The notes: generated from the sequence alone by a model not told the origin. Counted from the stretch's first letter, positions 29,585-39,117 are shown. The stretch is 64,000 nucleotides of DNA from Myxococcales bacterium (GCA_025359105.1 JANYHK010000099.1:1-64000); one strand, 5' to 3'. Made by a program: numbers and translations.

Positions 29585-31756
29585 TCATGCGTACGTCTCG
29601 TCGCCGTCGTCGACCGCGCCGACGGACCCTTCGAATTTGCCTTTGATCTTCACCGCGCTCGGCGTGATTTCGACCGTGATCCCGTCGGCGGTGAGCGTGA
29701 TCTTGTCGGTCGCCACGACGACGATGTCGGCCCCCTTCATGGAAGCGGCGCCGGAGATGTCGACCGTCGCGGAGGCTTGGTAGTTCTCTTCGATTTTGCT
29801 CCCGGCCTTGGCGCTGCGGGAGGCGAGGGTCTGCGACAGGTTTCCCTTCACGGTGAGGGCGTAGTCCTTCTTGGTGTTGACCTTCTTCGGGCCGCCGACC
29901 GTCTCGCTGTTCGCGCCACCCACCGAGATGGAGGCGTGGACGCCGCCCAGCGCGTTCCAGCTGCCGCCGACGAGGATCGACGAGGCGCCGGTGACACTGC
30001 GCGTCTGGTGTTCGATGGCGGTCTCCACCTTCATCGCGGCGACCGTCCGCGACAGGGTGGCGCACCCGATCGTCGAATCACCGCCGACCTTGAACGTGCG
30101 CACCGCGCCGACCGTGATCGACTCGGCGGCCGCCGTGACTTGCATGTTCGCGTCGACGTTCAGATCGCGGTTGGCGCCGACCGTGTGCGTCTGGCTGCCG
30201 AGGACGACGAGCGAGTGAACCTGCCCGACGATGAGCGTGCGGTTGACCCCGACCGAGTCCGTCTCGTTCCCTTTCACCGCCGTGACCTTGTCGTTCTCCG
30301 TCTTCTCGTTCAGATCGTACGACGCGATGACCTCGAACTTCTCGGCGCCGCCCGAGTCCGTGGTCATGATGAGGTTCTTCGTTCCGCCGCCCGGCGTCGT
30401 GAGCGAGCCGAAGGCGCTCTGCGTCTTGTTCCCCGGTTGCCCCTGGGGAGGCGGCGCGGCGCCGTTCGACATGCGGCCGAGCACGAACGGAGCGTCCGCC
30501 GACGCGCCGCAGAACCCGAGGAGCACCTCCCAGCCAACGCGCGGAAGCATGAAGCCACCCGACGTCGGCGGCTGCAGGGTGCGGACCCACGTCGAGCTCT
30601 TGTCGTCTTTTTTGCCGAGCCGGTCCCACCGCAGCTGCGCTTTGACCCGCGCGTGCTCGTCGGTGTGGAGATCCTGGGAGGGCGGGCCCGTCGTCGTCGC
30701 GTTCTGCACGCCGTCGAGCTGCGGGCGCGGCAGGCGTGCTGGGCGATAGGGCGTCTTCTTCGGGGTCGCGACGAAGTGTGCGGAGTAGCGCTGCTCGGCC
30801 GCGTCGGTGTCGAGATCGCGGCCGTCATGGGTCACCTCGAGGACCAGCCATTCCCCGCTTACGCCGGCCAAATCGCCTTCGAGCGTCACCGTCCTGCCGG
30901 CGGCAAGCTCGCGCGAGGTCGTGGTGCCCGTGAGAACACGCTCGCGCGCGCGACGCTCTTCGAGGCGGAGCTTCGCGACGGTGCGCCCCTCGGCGGGATC
31001 GGCGAAGCCGCCGGGATACTGGTACTCCTCGATGTCGCCGTCCTGCCCGGCGTGCGCCTTGAGCTCGACCTGCGGCGTCTTGAAGTTGTAGTCGCGCAGC
31101 GAGACCTTGTCGGGCACGACGTTCTTGACGATCTCGGCCTCGTGGACCGAACGGGTCGTCGCCATTCCGCCCGATTCGAGCACCGGCAGGCTGCCCTCGA
31201 TCTTTGGGTAGCCGTCGGCGTGATCGGTCGCGACGACGACGTCCTTGTCCGTCGGCGAAACGTACCAGCTGATTCCCTCGTCGGCGAGGATGCGCGAGAC
31301 GAACGCCAGGTCGCTCTCGAACGCTTGCACGCACTGCGACCGCGACGTGAGGGTGCGCTGGACGTTCGACTTCAGGGTCACGCCGTGCTCGCCGAGGATC
31401 GACGTCGCGATCGCGATCACGTCCTTGTCGACGAACACCTTGTGATCGATGGTGTCGGCCAGGAGGGCCACGCGGGGGACGATCGCGATCTCGTAGTGGT
31501 CCTCGGTGCGCGAGACTTCGTCGACGAGCCCTTCGATCGTCCGCGTCCCGGTCTCCTCGGGCCACGTGAGGCGCGCCGGCTTCGTGATGAGGTCGTCCAG
31601 ATGGAGCTCGGCGTGCGCCATGCCCTGGAGGGGGACCGCCGTGACCACGAAGCGGAACGGCGCGTGGAGCATCTCCCTCCCGCGCACGCGCGCGATGCGC
31701 CACTGGACGTCGTCGGTCCCCGTGATTTCCAGTGCAAAGAGCGGAGCGTCGGTCAT
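29585..31756 (-). CDS. vgrG: VgrG spike protein
   Basis: 723 residues from ATG 31756, overlapping the previous vgrG stop as ATGA. A gp27-like N-terminal half contains RSQCVQAFESDLAFVSRILA. The OB-fold segment is DEHARVKAQLRWDRLGKKDD, then MLPRVGWEVLLGFCGASADA and FVLGRMSNGAAPPPQ. The C-terminal third is a run of short Val-Gly beta-prism repeats (TVGANRDLNVDANMQVTA). It has no extra effector domain. Trimer subunit of the T6SS tip, followed by its DUF6484-like, PAAR-like and Rhs partners. Confidence 0.95.
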   Translation of the reverse strand: MTDAPLFALEITGTDDVQWRIARVRGREMLHAPFRFVVTAVPLQGMAHAELHLDDLITKPARLTWPEETGTRTIEGLVDEVSRTEDHYEIAIVPRVALLADTIDHKVFVDKDVIAIATSILGEHGVTLKSNVQRTLTSRSQCVQAFESDLAFVSRILADEGISWYVSPTDKDVVVATDHADGYPKIEGSLPVLESGGMATTRSVHEAEIVKNVVPDKVSLRDYNFKTPQVELKAHAGQDGDIEEYQYPGGFADPAEGRTVAKLRLEERRARERVLTGTTTSRELAAGRTVTLEGDLAGVSGEWLVLEVTHDGRDLDTDAAEQRYSAHFVATPKKTPYRPARLPRPQLDGVQNATTTGPPSQDLHTDEHARVKAQLRWDRLGKKDDKSSTWVRTLQPPTSGGFMLPRVGWEVLLGFCGASADAPFVLGRMSNGAAPPPQGQPGNKTQSAFGSLTTPGGGTKNLIMTTDSGGAEKFEVIASYDLNEKTENDKVTAVKGNETDSVGVNRTLIVGQVHSLVVLGSQTHTVGANRDLNVDANMQVTAAAESITVGAVRTFKVGGDSTIGCATLSRTVAAMKVETAIEHQTRSVTGASSILVGGSWNALGGVHASISVGGANSETVGGPKKVNTKKDYALTVKGNLSQTLASRSAKAGSKIEENYQASATVDISGAASMKGADIVVVATDKITLTADGITVEITPSAVKIKGKFEGSVGAVDDGDETYA

Positions 31757-33921
31757 TCGATCTTCGTCTCCCCCTGGCGCTTGATCGTTCCCTTGAGCTT
31801 GGTCGTGCCCTTCGTCGCCTTCAGCGTCCCCCCTTTGAGCTCGAGCGCGCCCGCGTTGAGCGCCCCCGAGACGTCGAACGTGATCGTGCTCGCGCTGAAG
31901 ACGAGCGGTCCGCTGGCGGTGGCGCTCAGGCTCGCGGCCTCGACCTTCGAGGCGCCCTTCACGTCCATCACGAGCTTCTGCGCGGCCTTGTCGCTCGTCG
32001 CGCCGGCCGTGACCGACTTGGCGCCGGTGACGCCCTCGGTGTACTTGCCGGCGAGGATGATGCGGGCGCCGGAGACGTTCTCGCTTCGCGCGGCGGCGAC
32101 GTTCTCGCCGCTGCCCAGACCGCCGGCGGTGTTCATCGAGCCGCCGACCATCTGCGTGAAGGCGCCTTGCACCTTCGTGTTCGCCTGATTGCACTCGAGA
32201 GCGTGTATCGCCCCGATCGTCTCGGTGTACGAGCTGTCGGAGACTACCGTGAGGTTTCCCGTGACGTGGATGTTCTCCATCGCGGCAATCGTCTCGGTGC
32301 GCGCCCCCTTCACCGCCACGACGTGCTCGGTACCGATGTTGACCTTCTGCGCCGCCCCGACGAGGTGCTTGTGCGAGCCCTTGACGCCGAGCGAGTGCGA
32401 GAGGCCCACGTCGTAGGTCTCGTTGTTGCCGATCTGCTCCTTCGAGTTGCCCCCGACCATCACGGTCTGGTCCTTGCTCGCGTGGATGAAGAGCTCCTGC
32501 TTGCCGGCGGAGTCGTCCATCCGGATCTCGTTCGTGCTGCCGCCCCCGGGCGACGTGGCCGATTGGAGGGTGGTCTTCATCGCCGCCGCGGGCAGACCGT
32601 AGGGGACGACCGCGGTCGCGTTGTACATGCGCCCGAAGACGACCGGCAGATCGGGGCTCCCGTACATGTACGCGACCGTCACTTCCCAGCCCACGCGCGG
32701 GAGGAGCATCGAGCCGCCGACGCCCATCTGCAGGCACCGCACCCATGCCGAGGAGCGATCGTCGCCGATCCCCGAGCGATCCCACATCCAGCGAATCTTC
32801 ACGCGTCCCAGGTCGTCGACGTGGATCTCTTCGCCGGCCGGACCCGTCGTGACCGCGGGCTCGAGCTCGGCGACGCGCGGGGCGCTGCGCGGAATCGCGG
32901 GGCGGTAGGTGCGATCCTTGGCGGGCACCATGGTCACGCGGTTGCCGTACGGGCGCGGCTGTTCATCCTGCGGCGTGGGCTTGCGGTAGTCGTGGTCGAT
33001 CGAGACGACGATGAACTTGCCGTTCCCTTCGTCGTCCATCGCTCCCTCGACCTCGACGACGAAGCCGGGCTGCAGGCGCGAGCAGTCCCCGGTGCCGACG
33101 AGTCGCTGCGTGTCGCGCCGGAGTTGTTCGAGGCGCGCCTTCGCGCGCCGCGTCGCGGCCTCGTTCGTGAGCACGCACGCCGGAAACTCGAAGACCTCGA
33201 GCCCGCCCTTTCCCGCCTTGCCCTCGATGGGCATCTTCGGCTGGCGCACGTCGAAGTCGCGCACGTGCGTCGCGTCGCTGGCCATCTCGACGGACCACTC
33301 GAGCTCATCGAACCCTGCGACGGACTCCATGCCACCCACCGCACGGAAGGGCACCGGGCCTCCCTCGATGCCGTCGTGCGAGCCCGGATCGTCACCGAGG
33401 ACGAGGATGGGGCCGTCGTCGCCCGCGTCGAACCAGTAGGCGATCCCCTCGTCCGCCAGGAGCCGCTCGATGAACGCCCACTCGGTCTCCCGGTACTGAA
33501 CGCACTGCACGCGCTTCATGTAGGTACCCGAGAGGCGCCACTTGAGCGTCAGCCGCGAGTTCCGGGCGATCTCCGTGACGATCTCCTGCGTCGTTTTGTC
33601 GACGAACACCTTGTACCCCTCGCGCTGCGCGAAGAGCCATCCCGGCGGCGCGAGCGAGAGGAGGTAGCGGTGCCCCTCCTGTTGCTTGCCCTGGTGCAGG
33701 ACGCGGGACACCACGAGCTGGACGCCGCGCTCGCTGCCGTCGATCTCGTCGACGAAGCGGATCGTCGCCGCTTTCCGGGCGAGCTGCGCTTCGTCGATCG
33801 GGTCCTCCAGGAGGATCTCCACCGACCACGGCGTGAGCGAGCTCATCGCCTCGCGCGCGGTCAGCGCCACGACATCGACGATGCCGAGGGGGCCCGCTTC
33901 AAGGGTCACTGCGTGCGGCAA
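31753..33921 (-). CDS. vgrG: VgrG spike protein, first gene of the minus-strand operon
   Basis: 722 residues. The start is TTG 33921, supported by GGAGGG three bases upstream; a GTG four codons later is less well placed. The N-terminal gp27-like part has KRVQCVQYRETEWAFIERLL. The OB region is GEEIHVDDLGRVKIRWMWD and MLLPRVGWEVTVAYMYGSPD, then VVFGRMYNAT. The beta-prism repeats run to a Lys-rich end. The preceding 155-base divergent region faces a third vgrG. Confidence 0.95.
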   Translation of the reverse strand: MPHAVTLEAGPLGIVDVVALTAREAMSSLTPWSVEILLEDPIDEAQLARKAATIRFVDEIDGSERGVQLVVSRVLHQGKQQEGHRYLLSLAPPGWLFAQREGYKVFVDKTTQEIVTEIARNSRLTLKWRLSGTYMKRVQCVQYRETEWAFIERLLADEGIAYWFDAGDDGPILVLGDDPGSHDGIEGGPVPFRAVGGMESVAGFDELEWSVEMASDATHVRDFDVRQPKMPIEGKAGKGGLEVFEFPACVLTNEAATRRAKARLEQLRRDTQRLVGTGDCSRLQPGFVVEVEGAMDDEGNGKFIVVSIDHDYRKPTPQDEQPRPYGNRVTMVPAKDRTYRPAIPRSAPRVAELEPAVTTGPAGEEIHVDDLGRVKIRWMWDRSGIGDDRSSAWVRCLQMGVGGSMLLPRVGWEVTVAYMYGSPDLPVVFGRMYNATAVVPYGLPAAAMKTTLQSATSPGGGSTNEIRMDDSAGKQELFIHASKDQTVMVGGNSKEQIGNNETYDVGLSHSLGVKGSHKHLVGAAQKVNIGTEHVVAVKGARTETIAAMENIHVTGNLTVVSDSSYTETIGAIHALECNQANTKVQGAFTQMVGGSMNTAGGLGSGENVAAARSENVSGARIILAGKYTEGVTGAKSVTAGATSDKAAQKLVMDVKGASKVEAASLSATASGPLVFSASTITFDVSGALNAGALELKGGTLKATKGTTKLKGTIKRQGETKIE

Positions 33922-33972
33922 GGTCCCTCCATCTCCGGTCTTTCAACGTAACCTCGCTCCGGGGTCCACCAA

Positions 33973-33990
33973 GTCGTCCATTTGGACGAC
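33973..33990. promoter_or_regulatory. operator-like dyad between divergent vgrG operons
   Basis: The 18 bases gtcgtccatttggacgac form a perfect 7-base inverted repeat around a 4-base centre, in the middle of the 155 bases between two divergent vgrG starts. It could be a binding site for a dimeric regulator controlling both operons, or a small hairpin. No convincing -35/-10 or -24/-12 elements were found nearby. Confidence 0.4.
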
Positions 33991-34076
33991 AAGCGAAGGC
34001 GGCACGCCGGGCCTACGACAAGGGGGATGATATGGCATCATGCGGCTCCAATGACATGCCAGAGTGAGCTTGCCTG

Positions 34077-36617
34077 ATGGGCCTCGAGCTGCTCTTTCGC
34101 GACGACTCGATTCACCTCTCGTGCCTGGGCATGTCCGGGCGCGAGCGGCTCGGCGAAGCCGCGACATTCGACGTCGTCGCCGCGAGCCTCGAGCCGGTGG
34201 ACACCAAGAAGCTGGTCGGCGGTCCGTGCCTCCTGCGGCTATTCAACTCGTTCGGCAGCCGTGTGATCGCTGGCGTCGTGTGGTCGGCGACGACCACGCT
34301 GACGTCGCAGCCGGGGGCCCAGAGAAAGTACCGACTGAGGATCCGGTCGGCCGTCGCGGCTCTCGAGCTCCGGCGCCGCACGTTCGTCTTCCAGAAGATG
34401 ACCGTGCCGGACATCGTCAAGAAGGTGCTCCTCGCCAACGGGTACGCCGCCGACCAGCTCGTCGTGAACGTGACGGGCGCCCACGCGCCGCGTCGCTACG
34501 TGGTGCAGTACGACGAGACCGACGCCGCGTTCATCCGCCGCATGTGCGAAGAAGAGGGGCTCTACTTCCGCAGCGAGTCGGGTGCACACGCCGAGCAGTT
34601 CGTGCTCGAGGACACATCGCCCAGCGCGACCGCGGCACTCCACGAGCCGCTCCTGGTCGTCACGCGCGACGCGCTCCGGACACAGGTGATGGCGTGGGAC
34701 GTGCGCGAGTCACGCAAGCGCAGACCCGGGAAAATCACGCTCCGCGCGTACGATCCGGTCAAACCCGCGCTCGCCCTCGAAGGGGTATCGAAGGGTGGCA
34801 CGCCGGTCGAGCAAGAGGTCGAGATCTACCGCGGCGCCGCCCGCTTCGAAACGCCGGACGAGGGCAAGCGCGTCGCCAAGACTCGCCTCGAGTCCGAGCG
34901 GGCGACGGCGACCACGAGCGCATTCGCGACGAACACTCTGATGCTCTTCGCGGGGGCGAAGGTCGCGCTCGAATCGGACGGCGCCTTCGCCGGCGCCATC
35001 AAGCCGAGCGGAAATTCCTTCGTGTTCGGTATCGACCACGGTTGGACTGCAAAAGAAGACCTCCACACGACCCTTATCCATGCGATCCCGCTGGATGTGC
35101 CCTACCGCCTTCCCATGGTGACTCCACGGCCGCGAGCGCTGGGGGTGCATACGGCGATCGTGACGGGCCCCACCGGGGAGGAGATCCACACCGACGAGCA
35201 CGGGCGAGTCTTCGTCCATTTCCCCTGGGACCGCGAAGGCCCGATCGACCAAAATAGCAGCCTCCCCGTTCGCGTCATGCAGCAGAGCATGCCGGGCTCC
35301 ATGATCATCCCGCGCATCGGCTGGGAGGTGTGGGTCATGTTCGAGGACGGCGATCCCGATCGGCCGTACGTCATCGGGCGCACGTACAACGCGTCGCAGC
35401 CTCCGCCGGTCAGCCTGCCGCAGAACAAGACGATGACGGCGCTCACGACGTACAGCTCGCCGGGAGGGCAGGCCAAAAACTCGATCACCTACGACGACGC
35501 GTCGGGTCGTCAGCACGTCACGTTCACCGCGGCGAAGGACAAATTCGTCACCGTCGCCCACGACGCGCACGTGCAGACGCTGAAGGTGGATAACCACACG
35601 ATCACCGGCAACCTCACTCGATCGGTGGGCGCCGAGGAGTCCGTGACGGTCAAGCAGGCCTACCTCGCACAGATGGCGTCGCAATCCGCGACCGTAGGCG
35701 CCTCGCAGCACGTCTGGGTGAAGGGCAACTTCATGAACAGCGTGAAGAGCGAGACGATCGCGATCGGCGCCGCGCTCCTCGAGCAGGTCGGCAACCCGGT
35801 AACGGGCGCGACGAACCTGGCGACGTCCGCGGCCCTCACCGGTGCGGGATTCATCCCGAAGGTCGGCCCCTACCTCGCTGCGGCGGGCGGCCTGGGTCTC
35901 GGCGCGTACCAGGGCTACAAGGCCGGCGGCTTGAAGGGCGCCGCGCAAGGCCTCGGCATGGGCGCGGCCGGAATGGCGGCGGGGATGGTGCCCGGCGGCG
36001 ACGCGATCTTCGCGAGCATCCAGGACGCGACGACACCGGCGCCCTGGAAAGAGAAGAGTCAGGACGCCGGCGCACAAGAAGCCGGCGGCGGAGCGGGCGG
36101 CGACAAGGCGGACGCGAGCGCGGCGCAGGGGCCCGGTCCGGGCCACCGAAACCAGATCGTCAAAGGGACGATGACCGAGACCATCGGCGGATCGTATTCG
36201 GTGCTCACGCCGGGCTCGATCGGCTGGAAGACCACCGGCGCCTCGACGATCGCCGTCGGCGGAAGCCATCTGACGAAGACGAAGAGCTTCGTGCAGAATA
36301 TCCGCGGCATCTCCACCGAAACACTCGGCGCGCAGCACATCAAGAGCGACGCCAACCTCGCGCGCGTCGTGACGGGGAGCGCCACCACGACGATCGCCGG
36401 CGCGCTCAAGACCACGTCCGACGGCCCGCATCACGTCAAGGTGTCCGACAAGCTCACGATCACCATCGGCGGGGCGCTCAAGATGGAGGGCGCCGTGATC
36501 GCGTTCGTCTGCGGAAGCTCGAAGGTGGCCGCCTCCGACAGCGGCGTGCTCGTCGAGGCGAGCGAGATCACGATCACCGACGACTCCAAGCAGTCCTCCA
36601 AGACGACGCACCCATGA
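34077..36617 (+). CDS. vgrG: VgrG with a glycine-rich hydrophobic insertion
   Basis: 846 residues, longer than the neighbours. The gp27-like half contains RRYVVQYDETDAAFIRRMCE. The OB-fold contains GEEIHTDEHGRVFVHFPWD and MIIPRIGWEVWVMFEDGDPD, followed by YVIGRTYNASQPPP. Beta-prism repeats begin, then at about residues 571-690 an insertion follows (GFIPKVGPYLAAAGGLGLGA, AAGMAAGMVPGGDAIF, then a charged linker). The repeats then resume (TETIGGSYSVLTPGSIGWKT). The insertion could be a membrane-active or cargo-binding module. The stop overlaps the next start (ATGA at 36614-36617). Confidence 0.93.
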   Translation: MGLELLFRDDSIHLSCLGMSGRERLGEAATFDVVAASLEPVDTKKLVGGPCLLRLFNSFGSRVIAGVVWSATTTLTSQPGAQRKYRLRIRSAVAALELRRRTFVFQKMTVPDIVKKVLLANGYAADQLVVNVTGAHAPRRYVVQYDETDAAFIRRMCEEEGLYFRSESGAHAEQFVLEDTSPSATAALHEPLLVVTRDALRTQVMAWDVRESRKRRPGKITLRAYDPVKPALALEGVSKGGTPVEQEVEIYRGAARFETPDEGKRVAKTRLESERATATTSAFATNTLMLFAGAKVALESDGAFAGAIKPSGNSFVFGIDHGWTAKEDLHTTLIHAIPLDVPYRLPMVTPRPRALGVHTAIVTGPTGEEIHTDEHGRVFVHFPWDREGPIDQNSSLPVRVMQQSMPGSMIIPRIGWEVWVMFEDGDPDRPYVIGRTYNASQPPPVSLPQNKTMTALTTYSSPGGQAKNSITYDDASGRQHVTFTAAKDKFVTVAHDAHVQTLKVDNHTITGNLTRSVGAEESVTVKQAYLAQMASQSATVGASQHVWVKGNFMNSVKSETIAIGAALLEQVGNPVTGATNLATSAALTGAGFIPKVGPYLAAAGGLGLGAYQGYKAGGLKGAAQGLGMGAAGMAAGMVPGGDAIFASIQDATTPAPWKEKSQDAGAQEAGGGAGGDKADASAAQGPGPGHRNQIVKGTMTETIGGSYSVLTPGSIGWKTTGASTIAVGGSHLTKTKSFVQNIRGISTETLGAQHIKSDANLARVVTGSATTTIAGALKTTSDGPHHVKVSDKLTITIGGALKMEGAVIAFVCGSSKVAASDSGVLVEASEITITDDSKQSSKTTHP

Positions 36618-37621
36618 CGCTGGCGATCTGCGGGCTCGGGCTGGTCACGCCGTTCGGCACGACGCCGGCCGAGCACGTCTTCTACCTCCGCGCCGGCGTG
36701 CCTGCCCCGCCCGCCTCCCCGTTCGAGACCAAGGACGGCGACCGCGTCGACGCGAGCTTTTGCCGCTTCCTCGGCGCCGCCGCGCCCATCGAGGAGCGCC
36801 TCCTCCAGCTCGGCGCGCGGGCGCTCGCGAGCGCGATGGCGCCGCTCGCCGCGTGGGTCAAGCCGAGCGAGACGCGGGTGATGCTGTGCACCAGCCGGCC
36901 GCGACCCGGCCTCGATGTGCACGCGGCCGCGCGGCTGGAGAAGCACCTCGCGTCGGTAGGCGACGTGCGCAAGTGGTTCGGCGACGCGGGGGCGTTCGCG
37001 GCGCTTCGGGAGGTGCCGGGGTTGATCACGCCGGACGTACGCGTGGTCGTCCTCGTCGCGGCCGATTCGTTCATCGAGCCGCGCACCCTCGAGGATCGCG
37101 TCCGGTTTCCCCCGAGCTACTGGAACATGGACGGTCCGGAGGCCTCCGAGGGGGCCGCCGCGATGGTGCTCATGGATCCGTACCAGGCGCGGCGACAGAG
37201 CTGCCCCATCCTCGGCACGTTCGAGGCGGCGGCGATCGCGGCGGGGGCCGCGCACGACGACAACGACGAGCCAGTCGACGGCGCGCCGATGGTCGCGGCG
37301 CTTCGCCAGCTGCCCGACAAGCCGCGCGTGCGCTCCTCGTTCGGTCCGTGGCGTGTGGACCTGCTCCGGCGCGACGAGTGGCACCTCGCCAGCGCGCGCA
37401 TGCATGACCGGTTCTACGCCGAGAGCGAGTTCCACTGCCTCGAGTCGGCCACGGGCCGGCTCGGGGCCGCGTCGGGCCTCGCCAACGCGGTCTACGGCGT
37501 CACGATGCTGAAGCATGGGGCGACCGACGTGCTCGACGCGGCAGCGTCGCCGTGCCTTGCGTGGGCGCTGTCGCCGGAGGGCACGCGCGGCGTCGCGATG
37601 CTGACGGGAGGCCGCGCGTGA
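36614..37621 (+). CDS. ketosynthase-like protein lacking catalytic residues, VgrG-linked
   Basis: 335 residues with the fold signature of beta-ketoacyl synthases: MTLAICGLGLVTPFGTTPAE at the start, EGAAAMVLMD in the middle, and ATGRLGAASGLANAVYGVTM near the end. The usual DTACSS nucleophile region is absent and the catalytic His of the T-G-H motif is Arg. So it should not condense acyl groups and probably works as a structural or adaptor protein for the spike. Coupled by ATGA to vgrG and by GTGA to the next gene. Confidence 0.78.
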   Translation: MTLAICGLGLVTPFGTTPAEHVFYLRAGVPAPPASPFETKDGDRVDASFCRFLGAAAPIEERLLQLGARALASAMAPLAAWVKPSETRVMLCTSRPRPGLDVHAAARLEKHLASVGDVRKWFGDAGAFAALREVPGLITPDVRVVVLVAADSFIEPRTLEDRVRFPPSYWNMDGPEASEGAAAMVLMDPYQARRQSCPILGTFEAAAIAAGAAHDDNDEPVDGAPMVAALRQLPDKPRVRSSFGPWRVDLLRRDEWHLASARMHDRFYAESEFHCLESATGRLGAASGLANAVYGVTMLKHGATDVLDAAASPCLAWALSPEGTRGVAMLTGGRA

Positions 37622-39102
37622 CCGAATCGAAGTCGCTGGACGCGCTCGCCGCGCGCCTGCCGCGCGTCGCGCCGTTCAACGCGTCGCGCGAGCGGCCGAC
37701 CCTGCTGACGCCCGCGCGCGCGCCGTTCGACGGGAACTTCCCGGAGCCCCCCGCTCCGCCTGCGGAAGCCGAGGCGGCGGCCGACGACGCGAACGACGCG
37801 CCGCTCCCACCCCTCGATCTCGGCCGCAAGAAGAAGAAGCCGCCCAAGGACGGACCGTTCATCGTGCGCAGCGGCCCGGGCGCGCCGGAGCCCGAAGAGA
37901 CGATGCGCGCGGAGATCGTCGCTGCGTGCGCCGACACGACGGGCATGCTCGCGCGCCACCGTGCCGAGCGGCCGATGCACGAGCTCGCGAAGAACGAGGC
38001 CGAGCTGCTGACCCAGATCGACGCGTTCGCCACCTCCGGCGGCGACTGCGTGCGCTCGCTCGTCCTCTGGTGGCGGGACAACACCGACGATCCGTGGAAG
38101 GCGTGGGCCACGGTCTTCGCGCTGGCCAGCCTCGACGGGATCGACGTGCTCCAGACGGTCGCGCGCGAGATCGCGCTGCTGGAACCCGACGCGACCGAGC
38201 ACATTGCCCCGATCGCCGAGGCGCTGGTGGTCTCCCCGCACCCGCACGTGCCGGATCTCGCGCGCGATCTTCTCGCGGCGGAGAGCCCGATTGCGCGCGC
38301 GATCGCGATCGATTTCCTCGGCCGGCGAGGCGCGCTCGCCGTGGAGCAGCTGCGGCCGCACCTGGAGGACCCGCACCTCGCGGTGGTCGCGGCCGCCGTG
38401 CGCGCGCACGCCACCGTGCCGCCGGCGATCGGCGTCCCGATCCTCTTCAAGTACCTCGCGCACAAGGACCCGACGGTGGCATGGCCGGCGGCGCGGCAGC
38501 TCCTCGTGTGGGGGCGACCGGAGCCGTGCTTCGAGGTGCGCGCCGGTCGCGGCGAGAACCTGGCGCAACACGCGCTCGAGGTCCTCGTCTACGCCGGTGA
38601 CTCGTCCGATCTCGAGCTCTTCGAGCGCATCCTCGCGCGCGCGCCCGCGTCCGCCTCGCAGCTCTCCGCGCTCTCGCGCTTCGGCGCGCCGAGCGCATGG
38701 GCGTTTCTCCTGCACCACCTCGCCAACGAGGAGCTCGAAGAGGCCGCGGTGCGCGCGCTGACGACGCTCTTCGGCGAACGCGTGCCCCTGCCCGATCGGA
38801 AGAAGCCGGCCGCGTGGCGGAGCGCGATCGCACAGGCCAAGCTCGATCCGAACGTCCGCTACCGCCACGGCGAGCCCTGGCGGCCACGCGCCGTCGCTGC
38901 CGAGTGCGTGCGTGGGAATTTTCCGCGCGCGGAGATGCGCGTTCGCCTCGACGAGCTGATGGTCCGCTCCGGCATGCGCCCGGAGGTGGACCTGGCGCGA
39001 TGGGCCCCAGAGACCTGGGGCGGCATCAAGCTGGCCGCGCAGGTCTTCGAGAAGGCCGACGGCGTGTACCCGCCCGGAACGTGGACGTCCCGCGCACGTT
39101 GA
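37618..39102 (+). CDS. HEAT-repeat protein of the VgrG operon (TIGR02270-like)
   Basis: 494 residues from GTG 37618, behind GGGAGG and overlapping the previous TGA as GTGA. After a Pro-rich, Lys-rich N-terminus come helical HEAT-like units (ARDLLAAESPIARAIAIDFL; AVEQLRPHLEDPHLAVVAAA; LFKYLAHKDPTVAWPAARQL). The C-terminus ends in WAPETWGGIKLAAQVFEKAD. It resembles the T6SS-associated TIGR02270 family, whose role is unknown; scaffolding of cargo is plausible. Last gene of the plus-strand operon. Confidence 0.8.
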   Translation: MTESKSLDALAARLPRVAPFNASRERPTLLTPARAPFDGNFPEPPAPPAEAEAAADDANDAPLPPLDLGRKKKKPPKDGPFIVRSGPGAPEPEETMRAEIVAACADTTGMLARHRAERPMHELAKNEAELLTQIDAFATSGGDCVRSLVLWWRDNTDDPWKAWATVFALASLDGIDVLQTVAREIALLEPDATEHIAPIAEALVVSPHPHVPDLARDLLAAESPIARAIAIDFLGRRGALAVEQLRPHLEDPHLAVVAAAVRAHATVPPAIGVPILFKYLAHKDPTVAWPAARQLLVWGRPEPCFEVRAGRGENLAQHALEVLVYAGDSSDLELFERILARAPASASQLSALSRFGAPSAWAFLLHHLANEELEEAAVRALTTLFGERVPLPDRKKPAAWRSAIAQAKLDPNVRYRHGEPWRPRAVAAECVRGNFPRAEMRVRLDELMVRSGMRPEVDLARWAPETWGGIKLAAQVFEKADGVYPPGTWTSRAR

Positions 39103-39117
39103 CGCGCGAGGCCGCTT

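Noticed and set aside
34032-34046. A sigma-54-like -24/-12 element (tggcat...ggct) before the third vgrG
   Set aside because: The GG-GC distance is one base too short for the required spacing.
36614-37621. An active fatty-acid or polyketide synthase enzyme
   Set aside because: The nucleophile motif is absent, the catalytic His is Arg, and no carrier protein or other synthase gene is nearby.
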